Assembly: GCA_019648995.1 (NCBI GenBank) | Contig: BLXT01007728.1 | Span: 160,126 to 180,651, forward strand | From: Plakobranchus ocellatus | Taxonomy: Eukaryota; Mollusca; Gastropoda; Plakobranchidae | Direction of reading: 5' to 3' | Length of the DNA stretch: 20,526 bases | In this document: positions 1 to 8,058 of the stretch, piece by piece | How the letters are laid out: every line of letters begins with the position of its first letter | Position numbering within the stretch: the first letter of the stretch is position 1 | The notes under the pieces: generated by a model | The model's database searches: none | What the model saw: only the letters and a program-made list of their open reading frames with translations | What the model was told of the DNA's origin: nothing | Made by a program: the position numbers and the translations under genes

Positions 1-130
1 CCGATCGGCAGTCAAGATTTGAGATTTGCAGCTCATGTATTTCTTTGCATTGTTGTTATAGCACCTCTTGTCATATTACAAATTAATTATGTCTCCCCAA
101 CTATGCCTAATCAATCAAACAGAATGTGTA

Positions 131-175
<45 letters not shown>

Positions 176-234
176 TTGGGTTTTTGTTTTTTTGTTTTTT
201 TATTTTTTGTTTATTTATAAATTCCATCATACAG
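1..234 (+). other. 3' end of the intron inside the DNA-binding domain
   Basis: This is the tail of an intron whose start lies outside the window. It ends in a T-rich tract and the acceptor TCATACAG just before GGTTTC. The intron splits the DNA-binding domain between the expected CK of zinc finger 1 and the GFFRR that opens the next exon. Zinc finger 1, the N-terminal A/B region and the promoter therefore lie upstream and cannot be judged. The long apparent open frame through this stretch is the intron read in frame with the exon, not N-terminal protein. Confidence 0.8.
128..175. repeat. (TG)n(TA)n compound microsatellite
   Basis: An uninterrupted TG run passes directly into a TA run and is followed by a T-rich tract up to the splice acceptor at 233-234. 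It lies about 60 bases upstream of the zinc-finger-2 exon and is probably length-polymorphic. Confidence 0.9.
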
Positions 235-385
235 GGTTTCTTCCGCCGAGCGCTGCAGAATGTCGGGGATCCAGCGCGCAAGAAGTGCTTCTACACCAAG
301 AACTGTGACATAAACATGCAGACACGCAATCGCTGTCAGTATTGCCGCCTCCAGAAGTGTCTTGCCCTGGGCATGTCAAGAGCGG
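235..385 (+). CDS. Nuclear receptor exon: end of zinc finger 1 and all of zinc finger 2
   Basis: This exon encodes 50 residues plus one base (phase 1 donor G|GTGAG). It opens with GFFRR, the recognition-helix continuation found in almost all nuclear receptors. It then has a complete second C4 zinc finger: Cys-x5-Cys-x9-Cys-x2-Cys in [20 protein letters not shown] and the following QYC. The sequence [19 protein letters not shown] is the canonical NR1-type end of the DNA-binding domain. Such domains bind hormone-response elements in nuclear DNA, and finger 2 supplies the D-box dimer contacts. Twelve residues separate GFFRR from the first Cys of finger 2, against about nine in RAR, ten in PPAR and eleven in TR; the extra residues include a Gly-Asp-Pro turn. 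The exon is much richer in G and C than its flanks. Finger 1 with its P-box is on an upstream exon, so DNA specificity cannot be read. Confidence 0.93.
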
Positions 386-1107
386 GTGAGAAGCCACTCT
401 GTGTATAGAACAATGTAGGCATATTATGACATGCACTTGACTTTAGGTATTTTTTTTTTTTTTTTCTTTTGCGTCCCGTTCATCAGAGCGAAGAACCTCA
501 TTATTCTCTGTCATCTGTTTGGTCAGAAGATTACAACCTTCGGTCTTTTGCTTGTGATAAACAAGATAGAGTCTAGACGGTTTTTTATTCTTCACCTTTC
601 TCAGAATCTTTTTTTGCTATTAGCATGTATTATAATATGCAGTGCAGAAATGAGCTTCATGAAATAATAGGAGTGCTAAAGAAAGTAGCACAATCTTCAC
701 CTTTTTTTTCCCTTACGTTTGTATATTGTGATGATAAAAGATTCAACTCTATGGCAAACCTTTTCAAAACATATTCGCAGCGTTGCATCTCGACTGTAGT
801 TTGTTCTTGCATTTATATCTAGCTCTGATTCAATTTCATATGGATTTATGGATGCAGAGTTGCTTCCATTGGCGAATTTTTCAATTTAAAATCTTACATT
901 AATCTCAATAGTTGCATCCATATTTTGTGTTCATTTGATATTGTGTAAGGCGTAATGTAAATCGTTAGGCATTCGAAATTATGTTCGAAATTCGAACACA
1001 ATTTCGAATGCCTGACAATTTAACTTAAGCGGGTTTCCTGTGTCTGTCTGCAGTATTTATTTATCATTGCTCCAAATATTTTGACTGGAAAGTATTGCCA
1101 ATTTCAG
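386..1107 (+). other. Intron between zinc finger 2 and the C-terminal extension
   Basis: This 722-base intron starts GTGAGA and ends ATTTCAG. It contains T runs and a strong palindrome at 958-1022, listed separately. I see no coding signal in it; the short open frames at 431-822 are T-rich, lack domain-like composition and read as intron noise. Confidence 0.85.
958..1022. repeat. 65-bp near-perfect palindrome (intronic)
   Basis: Two 32-base arms (958-989 and 991-1022) are reverse complements around a single central base at 990. I count three mismatched positions by eye, one of which would be a G-T wobble in RNA. The inner 15 bases, GTTCGAAATTCGAAC, pair perfectly. The arms begin and end in TAA/TTA, so TA-flanked insertion of a very short inverted-repeat element (MITE-like) is possible. 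With almost no loop it would form a cruciform or a long RNA hairpin rather than a classical microRNA precursor. It lies 86 bases upstream of the next exon. Confidence 0.85.
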
Positions 1108-1292
1108 CCGCCAAGCTGGGCAGAAGATCACGCAAGATGCGGGAGATGATTCGGACCATTGAAGACACCCAAACAGAGCAGGCCCTACATGGTCTGCTGA
1201 GCCTGAACACGCCAGACTACCAGCAACAGCAGACACAGCCGCAGCAACAGCATCAACATGAAGACGGTAGAGAGCCAGAGCCTGGTAGAGAG
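1108..1292 (+). CDS. Nuclear receptor exon: C-terminal extension of the DNA-binding domain and start of hinge
   Basis: The exon enters with two bases that complete an Ala codon and leaves in phase 0 at GAG|GTCAGT. It encodes the T/A-box region AAAKLGRRSRKMREMIR, a strongly basic helix that in this family extends DNA contacts into the minor groove beside the half-site. It then encodes an acidic/polar stretch, an LxxLL motif (LHGLL, 1185-1199) and a Gln/His-rich tract (about 1219-1260). The GRRS core differs from the FGRM/YGRV type of E75, E78, PPAR and ROR and recalls the knirps-type extension, though I do not claim orthology. Two earlier GGTAGAG donors (GT at 1267 and 1285) lie within a repeated GGTAGAGAG but would not join in frame to the next exon, so I chose 1292. 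Confidence 0.9.
1185..1199 (+). other. LxxLL motif (LHGLL) next to the DNA-binding domain
   Basis: Codons CTA CAT GGT CTG CTG read L-H-G-L-L, an exact LxxLL nuclear-receptor box. In coactivators this motif docks on the AF-2 groove of ligand-binding domains. Its presence in the receptor's own hinge, about 25 residues after the basic extension, could allow contact with its own or a partner's ligand-binding domain. That role is inference. Confidence 0.6.
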
Positions 1293-1914
1293 GTCAGTCT
1301 TTACTACCGCTACTGTCTGTAACTTTGAAGTTGTATTTTTTTTTTTTTTTTTTAAACGTTGGTATTTTTTGTGCAGTATCAGTCTTCCTAACATCTTAAA
1401 AAAATATGGTTTTTTGGCGTAACTTTGGCCAAATAATATATTCACCTTTGATTAGGATATATATTTGAAATTATCATTTGCCATGTTTGGTGAGGGTGGC
1501 CGAGACTAGGCGCTGCAGCCTACTCGGACGTGTGCACTTACAGTTTCACACACACATACACACACACATTTGCTGTCATCCAACACGCACATGATGCAAA
1601 GTTTACACTCGCAATGCGCACACACGAGAGAAAAGAAAACGTTGGTCTGCTGTGCCGGTCATTTGTTGGAAATAGATAAGGGTATTCTTTGCGAAATGGC
1701 AAGGCACTCGAGTCGCAGATATGTTTGTTTCCTATTTTTCTTTTCTTTTTTTTTTTTTGTTTACATTTCCATTTTAATAATTTTTATTTTTCATTTGGGG
1801 CGTATTCATGTACCTTATTTCAATCATGTGATAAGATTCCAAAAGTTCATTTATCTTATTTCTATCTTGCCTTATCATGACCTTATTGTTTCATAATATT
1901 TTTGTTGAACTCAG
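1293..1914 (+). other. Intron 2 in the hinge region
   Basis: This 622-base intron begins GTCAGT and ends GAACTCAG. It carries a long T run (about 1335-1352), a CA/CACATA-rich patch (about 1546-1568) and T-rich sequence before the acceptor. The frame at 1570-1896 is compositionally intronic. No RNA gene or regulatory element is recognised. Confidence 0.85.
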
Positions 1915-3075
1915 GACCAAGAGGGGGCGAGCGCACACTTGTCTATCGCGGCACTTTCAGAGCTAGTCAAGCAACGGTCAGCAGCGGCCGCGGCAGCAGC
2001 AGCAGTCACTGTTGTTAGTGGCACCAATAGTCAGTTGATAGGTCAGCCTATGGTGGCCTCCCCGCATCAGCACCCGCACCATCAGGCAGCTGCCGCTTTG
2101 ATTATGGCACAGTCAGAGCTGCTGGATCAACGGGCTGCCGCTGCAGCTGCTCAGTCTAGGCTGGTGGCTGCCGCAGCCATCGATCCTGAGATGAAATCTC
2201 GCATCATGAAGGCTTTGGTGCAACAAGCGGTTGTGTCCAGTGATGCATCACTGCCGGGTGGAATGACTGGGGCGACTAGTACCTCTGAGGGGAGATTAGA
2301 AAAAAGAGAAAGAAGTTTAGACCATGACGAAAAGCCGCTGGTTTTGACGGTAGACCAACGGGAGCCCCAGGGTCCTGCTACAGTTTCTGGCAGTTTTTCC
2401 CACTACAGCAGGCTTGGCTTACCTGAAGAATTGAGAAGATCTCCTCTGACCCTTCCTCACCCTCCTCTCACTTCATCAGCGCCAGCAGCATCTTCATCAG
2501 CCTCATCACTCACTCACTTAGATCATCATAGTCGACCCAATGCCAGTTCCGCCCCACCTTTGGGGTCCGGGTATCAGAGTCATCATGAGCATCAATATCA
2601 CCCCCATCTAAGTCACAGATATGAGGATGAAAAAAGCAACAGGACAATCCAACCAGCACACAGTCGCACCTACAACAGCAATGATCAGCGCGACCACCAC
2701 CATCAACTATCAGACTCCAATCCATTTTATAGCCCATCTGCCGACAACAACAGAGACAGATTGATCTATTCACAGACGCAAGTGTGTCCAATTCCAGGAA
2801 CAAATCAAGCTTTGATAAAAGAGGAGCATGGTCCAGATAGATTAGTGAAAGGCGGGCATAGATTGATGGAAGATGGGCTCAAAGGCAGGCGCACTATGGA
2901 GACATTAGTTTCTCAGTTAATGACAGCTCCATCTGATCATCATAGAGTCTCGTCATCGTCGTCTCCTCTTCCTTCTGCTCCTGCATCTTCAGCCTCACAG
3001 TCTTCCATCCACCAGGCTCTTCTTCCGTCTTATAACCCTTTAGTGCCACAAACAGGCGAGGAGGTCTCTGCATCT
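1915..3075 (+). CDS. Nuclear receptor exon: giant low-complexity hinge
   Basis: This single exon of 387 codons is phase 0 at both ends: acceptor CTCAG|GAC and strong donor TCT|GTAAGT. It encodes poly-Ala runs, His-rich blocks (HQHPHH, HHHQ), Ser/Pro-rich stretches and charged patches, so most of it should be disordered. A few ordered-looking pieces stand out: the helix-like IDPEMKSRIMKALVQQ, the KPLVLTV strand and the patch LMEDGLKGRRTMETLVSQLM. IKEE at 2815-2826 fits the psi-K-x-E SUMO acceptor consensus. There is no zinc finger or enzymatic motif. Reading past the donor gives 34 more residues and a stop at 3178-3180, so intron retention would yield a receptor without a ligand-binding domain. 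Identity rests on frame-perfect joining to the DNA-binding and ligand-binding exons, not on similarity of this piece. Confidence 0.88.
2815..2826 (+). other. Candidate SUMO acceptor site (IKEE) in hinge
   Basis: The codons ATA AAA GAG GAG give I-K-E-E, followed by a His-Gly-Pro-Asp segment. This matches psi-K-x-E, a site type commonly used to repress nuclear receptors through their hinges. Only the motif is seen; modification is inferred. Confidence 0.4.
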
Positions 3076-4848
3076 GTAAGTGTTGACACTGAGTTAAAAC
3101 TTAATTGTGTATCTTCGAAGACTCAGTGCAATTTAGTTCTTCTGATAAAGCTTGAAGCATATTTGAGTAAATGTTACTAATACAATAGACCCACTAGTAT
3201 GCACTTCGAATCACAATTGTCAATCTCTAAATCTCTATTTATTTAAAAAGTGGTAGGAGGCATCCTGTGCTGCTGATTTCTAATCTGATTCTTGCTTTCA
3301 CTTTCATGAGCCTTACTTTAGAAACTGTTAAAAGTAAACCTTTAAATTGTGAATTTTTTTTTTAACATAAATATCTTTAAACCAGTCCTAATGAGTCGCT
3401 TGTAATACATTTCAGCCAAAAAAAGCAAAAACACAAAAAAATCAAGTTGCTTGTCTCTTCTTTCCAATCAAAAAAATTAAACCTAACATTTAGAATTAGT
3501 ATCAGCATTTCTCTGACCTGTTTTCCACCTTTCCAAAGCTTAGGTATAAGTTTGGTTTCTGGATGCATCAACGATGTAAAAATTTTAAAATGAAAACAGA
3601 ATTTAACTCGTCTTGAGACAAAGTCTTAGCTGTGATTCAGATTCTGAAATATTTTTAGTAACAACTATATAGTTTTTAAAAATCAGTAATTTCAAAATTG
3701 TTCCATCCAATTAAGGTCTACTTCAAAACATCAAAACTTATGCGCTAAGTGTTTTTTTTCAGAGAATGATAACTATGACAACTTTACTTGTCCAAAAAGC
3801 TCCTGTTTTCTCCCACGATGATCTAATTGAGAAGATTTGTATAGGGCTATTAATAATTATGTATTACTAGCTCATGTATGTTTTAAATTTACAATGTGAT
3901 TTCTTTTTCTAGGAGATAACATTTTTTGCTCATTTGAAAACAGCCAATTATGTGTGCTCTTTCAGGGCGGTGAATGTAAACCTTTATTTCTAACCATGCA
4001 ATACAGGTTCAACTTTCCATTGTTGTTCTGGAATTGTTTAGGACCCTTAGATGATCAAAATTTCATCAATAACTGCAAATAAAACATAAGATTATAAGGT
4101 TATTTTTCCATAATCAAAAAATTAGATTCAGGTTCAGATGGCAGATAAAACTTTTTTTTGCATCTGGGTGTAGGCTGTGAGCAATTTCAAGTTTTAGTTT
4201 ATGAAGAGTTTACTCTTGATTTGACCCAATATAAGATCTACGCATAAAAAAAGAAGACTCCCGAAATTGCACATTTTTTATTCAATATAAAGAAAACTGT
4301 GTGAAAATCGTAAACACTTAGTCTGCTTTCAGATCTTCACTTTGTTTCAAAGATTTAGATTATGACAAAATTTAAAAGAAAACATTTCCTTAGAAAAGCA
4401 GAAATGCATTACAAAAATGAATTAAGAAAAATGAGGATTTATCAGACCTGGACTTTGATTTAGCTGGCATTTTGATGCAGTAAGTTCAAATTATTCTATG
4501 AATTTACGACTCTCCAAGCTGATTCTGTTTTGTAATCTTATTTCGTGAGGAAAAACTCAATGGCCTTGTATAAAAAGTAAACAGGACTTTCTCTTAATTT
4601 GGTTTTCTCTTTTTCTTGACAATAATGCTAACACTACTATATCACAGAGGAAAAGTAGCTCAAATCTAAGGCTCGTGTTGTTGTGTTTTCCCCTGAAGAT
4701 ATTTTTAAATCTGTAATTTTCAATATCTTAGTTGTTCATTTGTTTCTTGTCAAGTCAATATAATGTAGTTTTGTTTTTTTTTAAGATTTTTTTTGTTATG
4801 TATCTTTTTTTTTTATTCATATATAAAACTGTTTTTACCATTTGCCAG
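3076..4848 (+). other. Intron 3, longest intron in the window
   Basis: This 1,773-base intron runs from GTAAGT to TTTGCCAG. It is AT-rich, with T and A homopolymers. I see no exon-like block with splice signals and biased composition, no tRNA-type boxes and no recognisable transposon. The final 70 bases are very T-rich, as expected for a polypyrimidine tract. The short frame at 3571-3377 on the minus strand shows no domain. Confidence 0.82.
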
Positions 4849-5802
4849 ATGACTGGTGTCTATCCACCTGTGTTTGTTCCTAATGAGGCAAGTCTTGATC
4901 TACGCAAAAAGGTCTCTGCAGTGGAGCAGTTTATACGCAGCCCTATCAAAAAGCGGCCATACATCCCACACAGTGGTGCAGCTGGCAATGAAGGAGAAGC
5001 AGTGTCTCCCTCCAACTCTCCTCCGCCACAGCAACAACAAACTGAACACAGTAGTGCCAGCATTAGCACAAGGCGGACTGGGACTGGAGAACCTAAAGGA
5101 AAGAGGAAGAGGACCAGCAATGCTAACAATAAAGATGGCGGAAGTGGCGCACGGGCAGGTAATAGGGCAGCTGCAGATTCTGGTTCTCTTGTATCAACCA
5201 CATTTCCTGCTGCCAGTAGTATCATATCTCCGGCAGACCTGGGCCCAGATAGCCAAGCTCAGCTTTTGGCTAAAGCTGCACATCGACCGGACACCATTAT
5301 CTCATCATCAGCATTCACCAGCTATGGTGGCAGCAATACTAATGTCAGCACTAGTGGCTCACCAGCCTCTCCCCCACCTGTAGGATCAAGACCAATTGCA
5401 GAACTCCTTGCCCAAACCTATCAGCCACCTCCAACGCAACGCCAGATTCATTTAGGTTTGAACCATGAGCAAGTGACCACTACTAGCTCGCCGCATCAGT
5501 CACATCACCGACAGCTTGTTGGCATGACTAGCAGTAGCAACAGTAGAGGCCTAGGACCTACCAGATCTGTGGGGGCTCTTAGCCTCTCTGAGCAACATTC
5601 GCGATCTGTAGGACATGAAGAAGTGAAGCTGACTGTTCCACACATGATTGCCAGGCTACATGACTCCTACAATTCCACCTTTACCTTTTTACGCAGCAAA
5701 CTGGCTGAGATGCAAATCAAGCTTGCTGAGTACACACGCACTAACACCATGGACAGCATGATTGGCAAGATCATCTCCACTCATCTTAAAGCTGGCAACC
5801 AG
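4849..5802 (+). CDS. Nuclear receptor exon: distal hinge and start of ligand-binding domain
   Basis: The exon has 318 codons, phase 0 at both ends (GCCAG|ATG; AACCAG|GTCTGT). Its first codon is ATG, directly at the acceptor. Residues 1-40 form a helix-prone block with basic SPIKKRPYIP. Residues 50-75 are Pro/Gln-rich. Residues 83-88, KGKRKR (5095-5112), look like a nuclear localisation signal. Residues 100-245 are Ser/Gly/Thr/Pro-rich, with an IAELL motif near 183-187. From about residue 255 the sequence turns helical, and LHDSYNSTFTFLRSKLAE resembles the helix 1 region of PPAR (LYDSYxxSF). The last 30 residues lead into helix 2. Overlapping frames on both strands here are shadows caused by even codon composition. 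Confidence 0.9.
5095..5112 (+). other. Candidate nuclear localisation signal KGKRKR
   Basis: Six consecutive codons encode K-G-K-R-K-R within a Gly/Ser/Asn-rich disordered segment, an ordinary monopartite basic signal. Together with the basic extension after the zinc fingers it would support nuclear residence. An isoform starting at the exon's first ATG would still keep this signal. Confidence 0.5.
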
Positions 5803-6519
5803 GTCTGTGATATTATGTTAATACTCTGTTTTTCGCTTTTGTTTTTTTTTTTTTTAATCAGTAGCTTTTTAAACACAAATCAGTGTTATTTACAAAATAT
5901 AAAAGTATTTTAGTACAGTCAGATTAAACCAATGAAGGAAGAGGAAGCAGTCAGGCAGAATAGAAGATTCTTCTTCCTCAAGTAACAGATAGTCAGCCAC
6001 AGTTTCCACATCAAATCCTGTTTTCACATTAATTCATACAAATTTCATAGTTTTGAAAAGAAATATATTTAGATATGCCATCCTTTTAGCTGGGACTATA
6101 CACTGGAGTTATCGCTGAAAAAGGTGGTGCATAAATTAAAAGAATGAGGAAAGACACTTAGAAGGAGTTGTAAAACTATTTTGAGCAGCTGGCCTTTTTT
6201 TTTACATGCAGTGATTTGAAAAATGGAATGCAGTGTGTTTTTGTTGAGATTTTTTTCAAATTGTTTTTTTTTTTGTGTGGCTGAGAGCAAAACTGAAACT
6301 CTAGTTATAGAGCATGGCTTCAATTCTCTCTGAAATTTTAAATTATTTCTTTAGGAACATAATTTTGTAGTTAAAGAGCTGAAACAGCAACAGCATCAAT
6401 AGAAGGAGGATGAGTAGAAGACAAAAAAGAAGAAAGATGATTATCACTGTAACCTTTTGTTACATCTTATCATTTTCATAAGGACTTGAAATCTGTATTA
6501 ATTATCTGAATCATTGCAG
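5803..6519 (+). other. Intron 4, upstream of ligand-binding-domain helix 3
   Basis: This 717-base intron begins with a non-consensus donor, GTCTGT, and ends ATTGCAG. It includes a purine-rich patch (about 5934-5950), T runs and an A/G-rich block near 6390-6440. The short minus-strand frame at 6323-6096 has no recognisable protein character. Confidence 0.82.
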
Positions 6520-6672
6520 GGTGGCAGCGTTGGGGAAATGTGCTGGCATCACTTCCAGATGAGGTTGAACCGAACAATTGAGGATGTCGTCTGCTTCGCC
6601 AAGAAGATTCCAGGTTTTACAGAGCTTGACCAGGATGATCAGATCAGCCTTATCAAAGGTGGTTGCTTTGAG
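6520..6672 (+). CDS. Nuclear receptor exon: ligand-binding-domain signature (helices 3-5)
   Basis: These 51 codons are phase 0 at both ends (TTGCAG|GGT; TTTGAG|GTAAGA). The exon encodes CWHHFQMRLNRTIEDVVCFA, then KKIPGFTEL and DQDDQISLIKGGCFE. The family signature Phe-Ala-Lys-x-x-Pro-Gly-Phe-x-x-Leu, Asp-Gln and Leu/Ile-Lys-x-Gly is complete. It covers helix 3 to helix 5, where the conserved Lys of helix 3 forms one half of the coactivator charge clamp. E75 and Rev-erb (EFAKxIPGFRDLSQHDQ) and PPAR (EFAKSIPGFLNLDLNDQ) are the closest patterns I can recall. Skipping this exon would keep the frame but destroy ligand and coactivator binding. Confidence 0.95.
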
Positions 6673-7325
6673 GTAAGAGAAGGACCAAAGTTTTCTTGTT
6701 AATGTTTTTATCTTTTTAAATCCAAAGTGAAAATGATTAAAAAAATTATGACTTGGTAAGTATCCAGCGCAGATGACTAAATATCTTTGTCATTATGAAA
6801 TGCTTTTGAGCATACTCTGGAGCCCAAAATCAATCTAGCTCTCTTCAGTATCCATCAATGCCAAGCTCACAGAGAGATGGTTTAGACTGATCAATAATTT
6901 AAAATATTGAAAATGCAAATTTTGATCACGTAGGACTGGTCTTGAGGTATATGTATTGTTAGTACAGGAAATATCCTACATTTTATAATTAAATTAAAAT
7001 TAATCTTGCTTTAATGCTGTTCTTTAATTAGCCATCTTTCCTTTGTATTACAAATTCTGTGTTATATTATTTTTGTGAGAATCATCTTTTTTTTTTTTGA
7101 CGGTCCATCGAGGTTCAAATTAATCTTTTGCAAAATGCATGATAAAAGCATGAAACTGGACTTAAAATTTATTGAATAATGTGTGAATTCTGAACAAAAA
7201 TATTATAAGCTAAAAACCCCCCAATTTTTACTGATTTTACAGGGATAAAATAATATGTCAAATATTTGTAGACAGATCATCACTTAAGTTATCTCAACAT
7301 AATATGTATATATGTCCATTTCTAG
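6673..7325 (+). other. Intron 5
   Basis: This 653-base AT-rich intron, with consensus donor GTAAGA and acceptor TTTCTAG, has no visible coding or structural-RNA signal. A T run at about 7088-7099 is followed by GACGGTCCATCG, the only G/C-richer patch, to which I can assign no role. Confidence 0.85.
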
Positions 7326-7545
7326 GTAGCATGTGTCGTATGTGCACCATTCATTGATGCAGAAACAAACTCCATCTTTCTGCTTGGCAACTCTTCTATT
7401 GTGTTGAGAGATGAGATGAAGTGTGGATTCCCATTGGGAGAACATTTTGTAGAACTGCTGTTCAATCTGTGCAATCGGCTTAATGCCTTTAACTTACGGG
7501 ACTCTGGCAAGGCTCTTTTCAGTGCTCTTGTGCTAATATCACCAG
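7326..7545 (+). CDS. Nuclear receptor exon: ligand-binding-domain helices 5-8
   Basis: The exon holds 73 codons plus one base (phase 1 donor CCAG|GTTTGT). It continues the ligand-binding domain: helix 5 with a Cys-rich face (VACVVCAPF), a beta-turn around SIFLLGNSS, then helices 6-7 (FVELLFNLCNRLNAFNL) and helix 8 (ALFSALVLISP). The pattern LNAFxLxDxxxALFxAxxLxSxDRPGL spans the junction to the next exon. It parallels PPAR ([27 protein letters not shown] in spaced form) and E75/Rev-erb (LNSLxLxxEExxLFTAVVLVSADRSG). Three cysteines in the pocket-lining segment could respond to redox state or metal, but this is speculative. Shadow frames occur on both strands here. Confidence 0.94.
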
Positions 7546-8058
7546 GTTTGTATGCTATATGGTATAACATTATGTGGTTTAGATTTGTTTGAATGAGGTG
7601 TTATTGTTGCCTGATTCCAAAGTTTCAGATTACAATGACTTTTTCTTTGCCCACTTTTAGTGCTTTTTCCCCCTTTATTATAGAGTACTTTTTACATGAT
7701 TGGCAATTTATATTGCACTTTTTTAACATTAGTGCAGGGCATTGGAAAGTAAAAAAAATTCAAACCCAACCTTAGCTGATTTTTCTTTCTGTTTCATAAA
7801 GCCAGTCCTATGGAAACTAATTCGAAAATAACCTTACAATTGTTCACTGTCATGTCGATTTCTGTGATAATGTCAAAGAGTAACATAATTTATATAAATT
7901 TAATTTTTTTTTTACCTGAGCATTGGTCACATGACTTATTTAGTCACTTTGCAATGCACCTGCAGCAAAAAACAACAAAAACCAGAAAGAGTGCCAATAT
8001 TCTGCTTATATCTATCTGCTTTTCTGCTTCAGCCAAATGACCAATTACCTTTTTTCAG
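7546..8058 (+). other. Intron 6, last intron
   Basis: This 513-base intron, from GTTTGT to TTTTTTCAG, is T-rich. The frames at 7593-7775 and 7810-8040 are intron noise; the next exon's own frame begins at 8059. No other element is seen. Confidence 0.85.

Noticed and set aside
19-234. Long open frame upstream of the zinc-finger exon, with a hydrophobic N-terminus resembling a signal peptide
   Set aside because: It is intron sequence (TG/TA microsatellite and T runs) read in frame. The splice acceptor at 233-234 and the family-conserved GFFRR start of the exon explain the coding part.
1545-1570. CA-rich patch as a functional element
   Set aside because: It is a short interrupted CA microsatellite in an intron, with nothing beyond simple-repeat character.
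2510-2803. Cys-rich 97-residue minus-strand frame over the hinge exon
   Set aside because: The cysteines are the reverse complement of GCA/CAG/CAT-type codons for Ala, Gln and His in the real frame. No zinc-finger spacing is present.
4856-5383. 175-residue frame on the plus strand and a 121-residue frame on the minus strand over the hinge exon
   Set aside because: Both overlap the true exon frame, which joins in phase to the neighbouring receptor exons. They are shadows of its repetitive codons.
7322-7592. Open frames on both strands over the ligand-binding-domain exon
   Set aside because: The correct frame starts at 7326 and reads VACVVCAPF, continuing the ligand-binding domain; the others show no family pattern.
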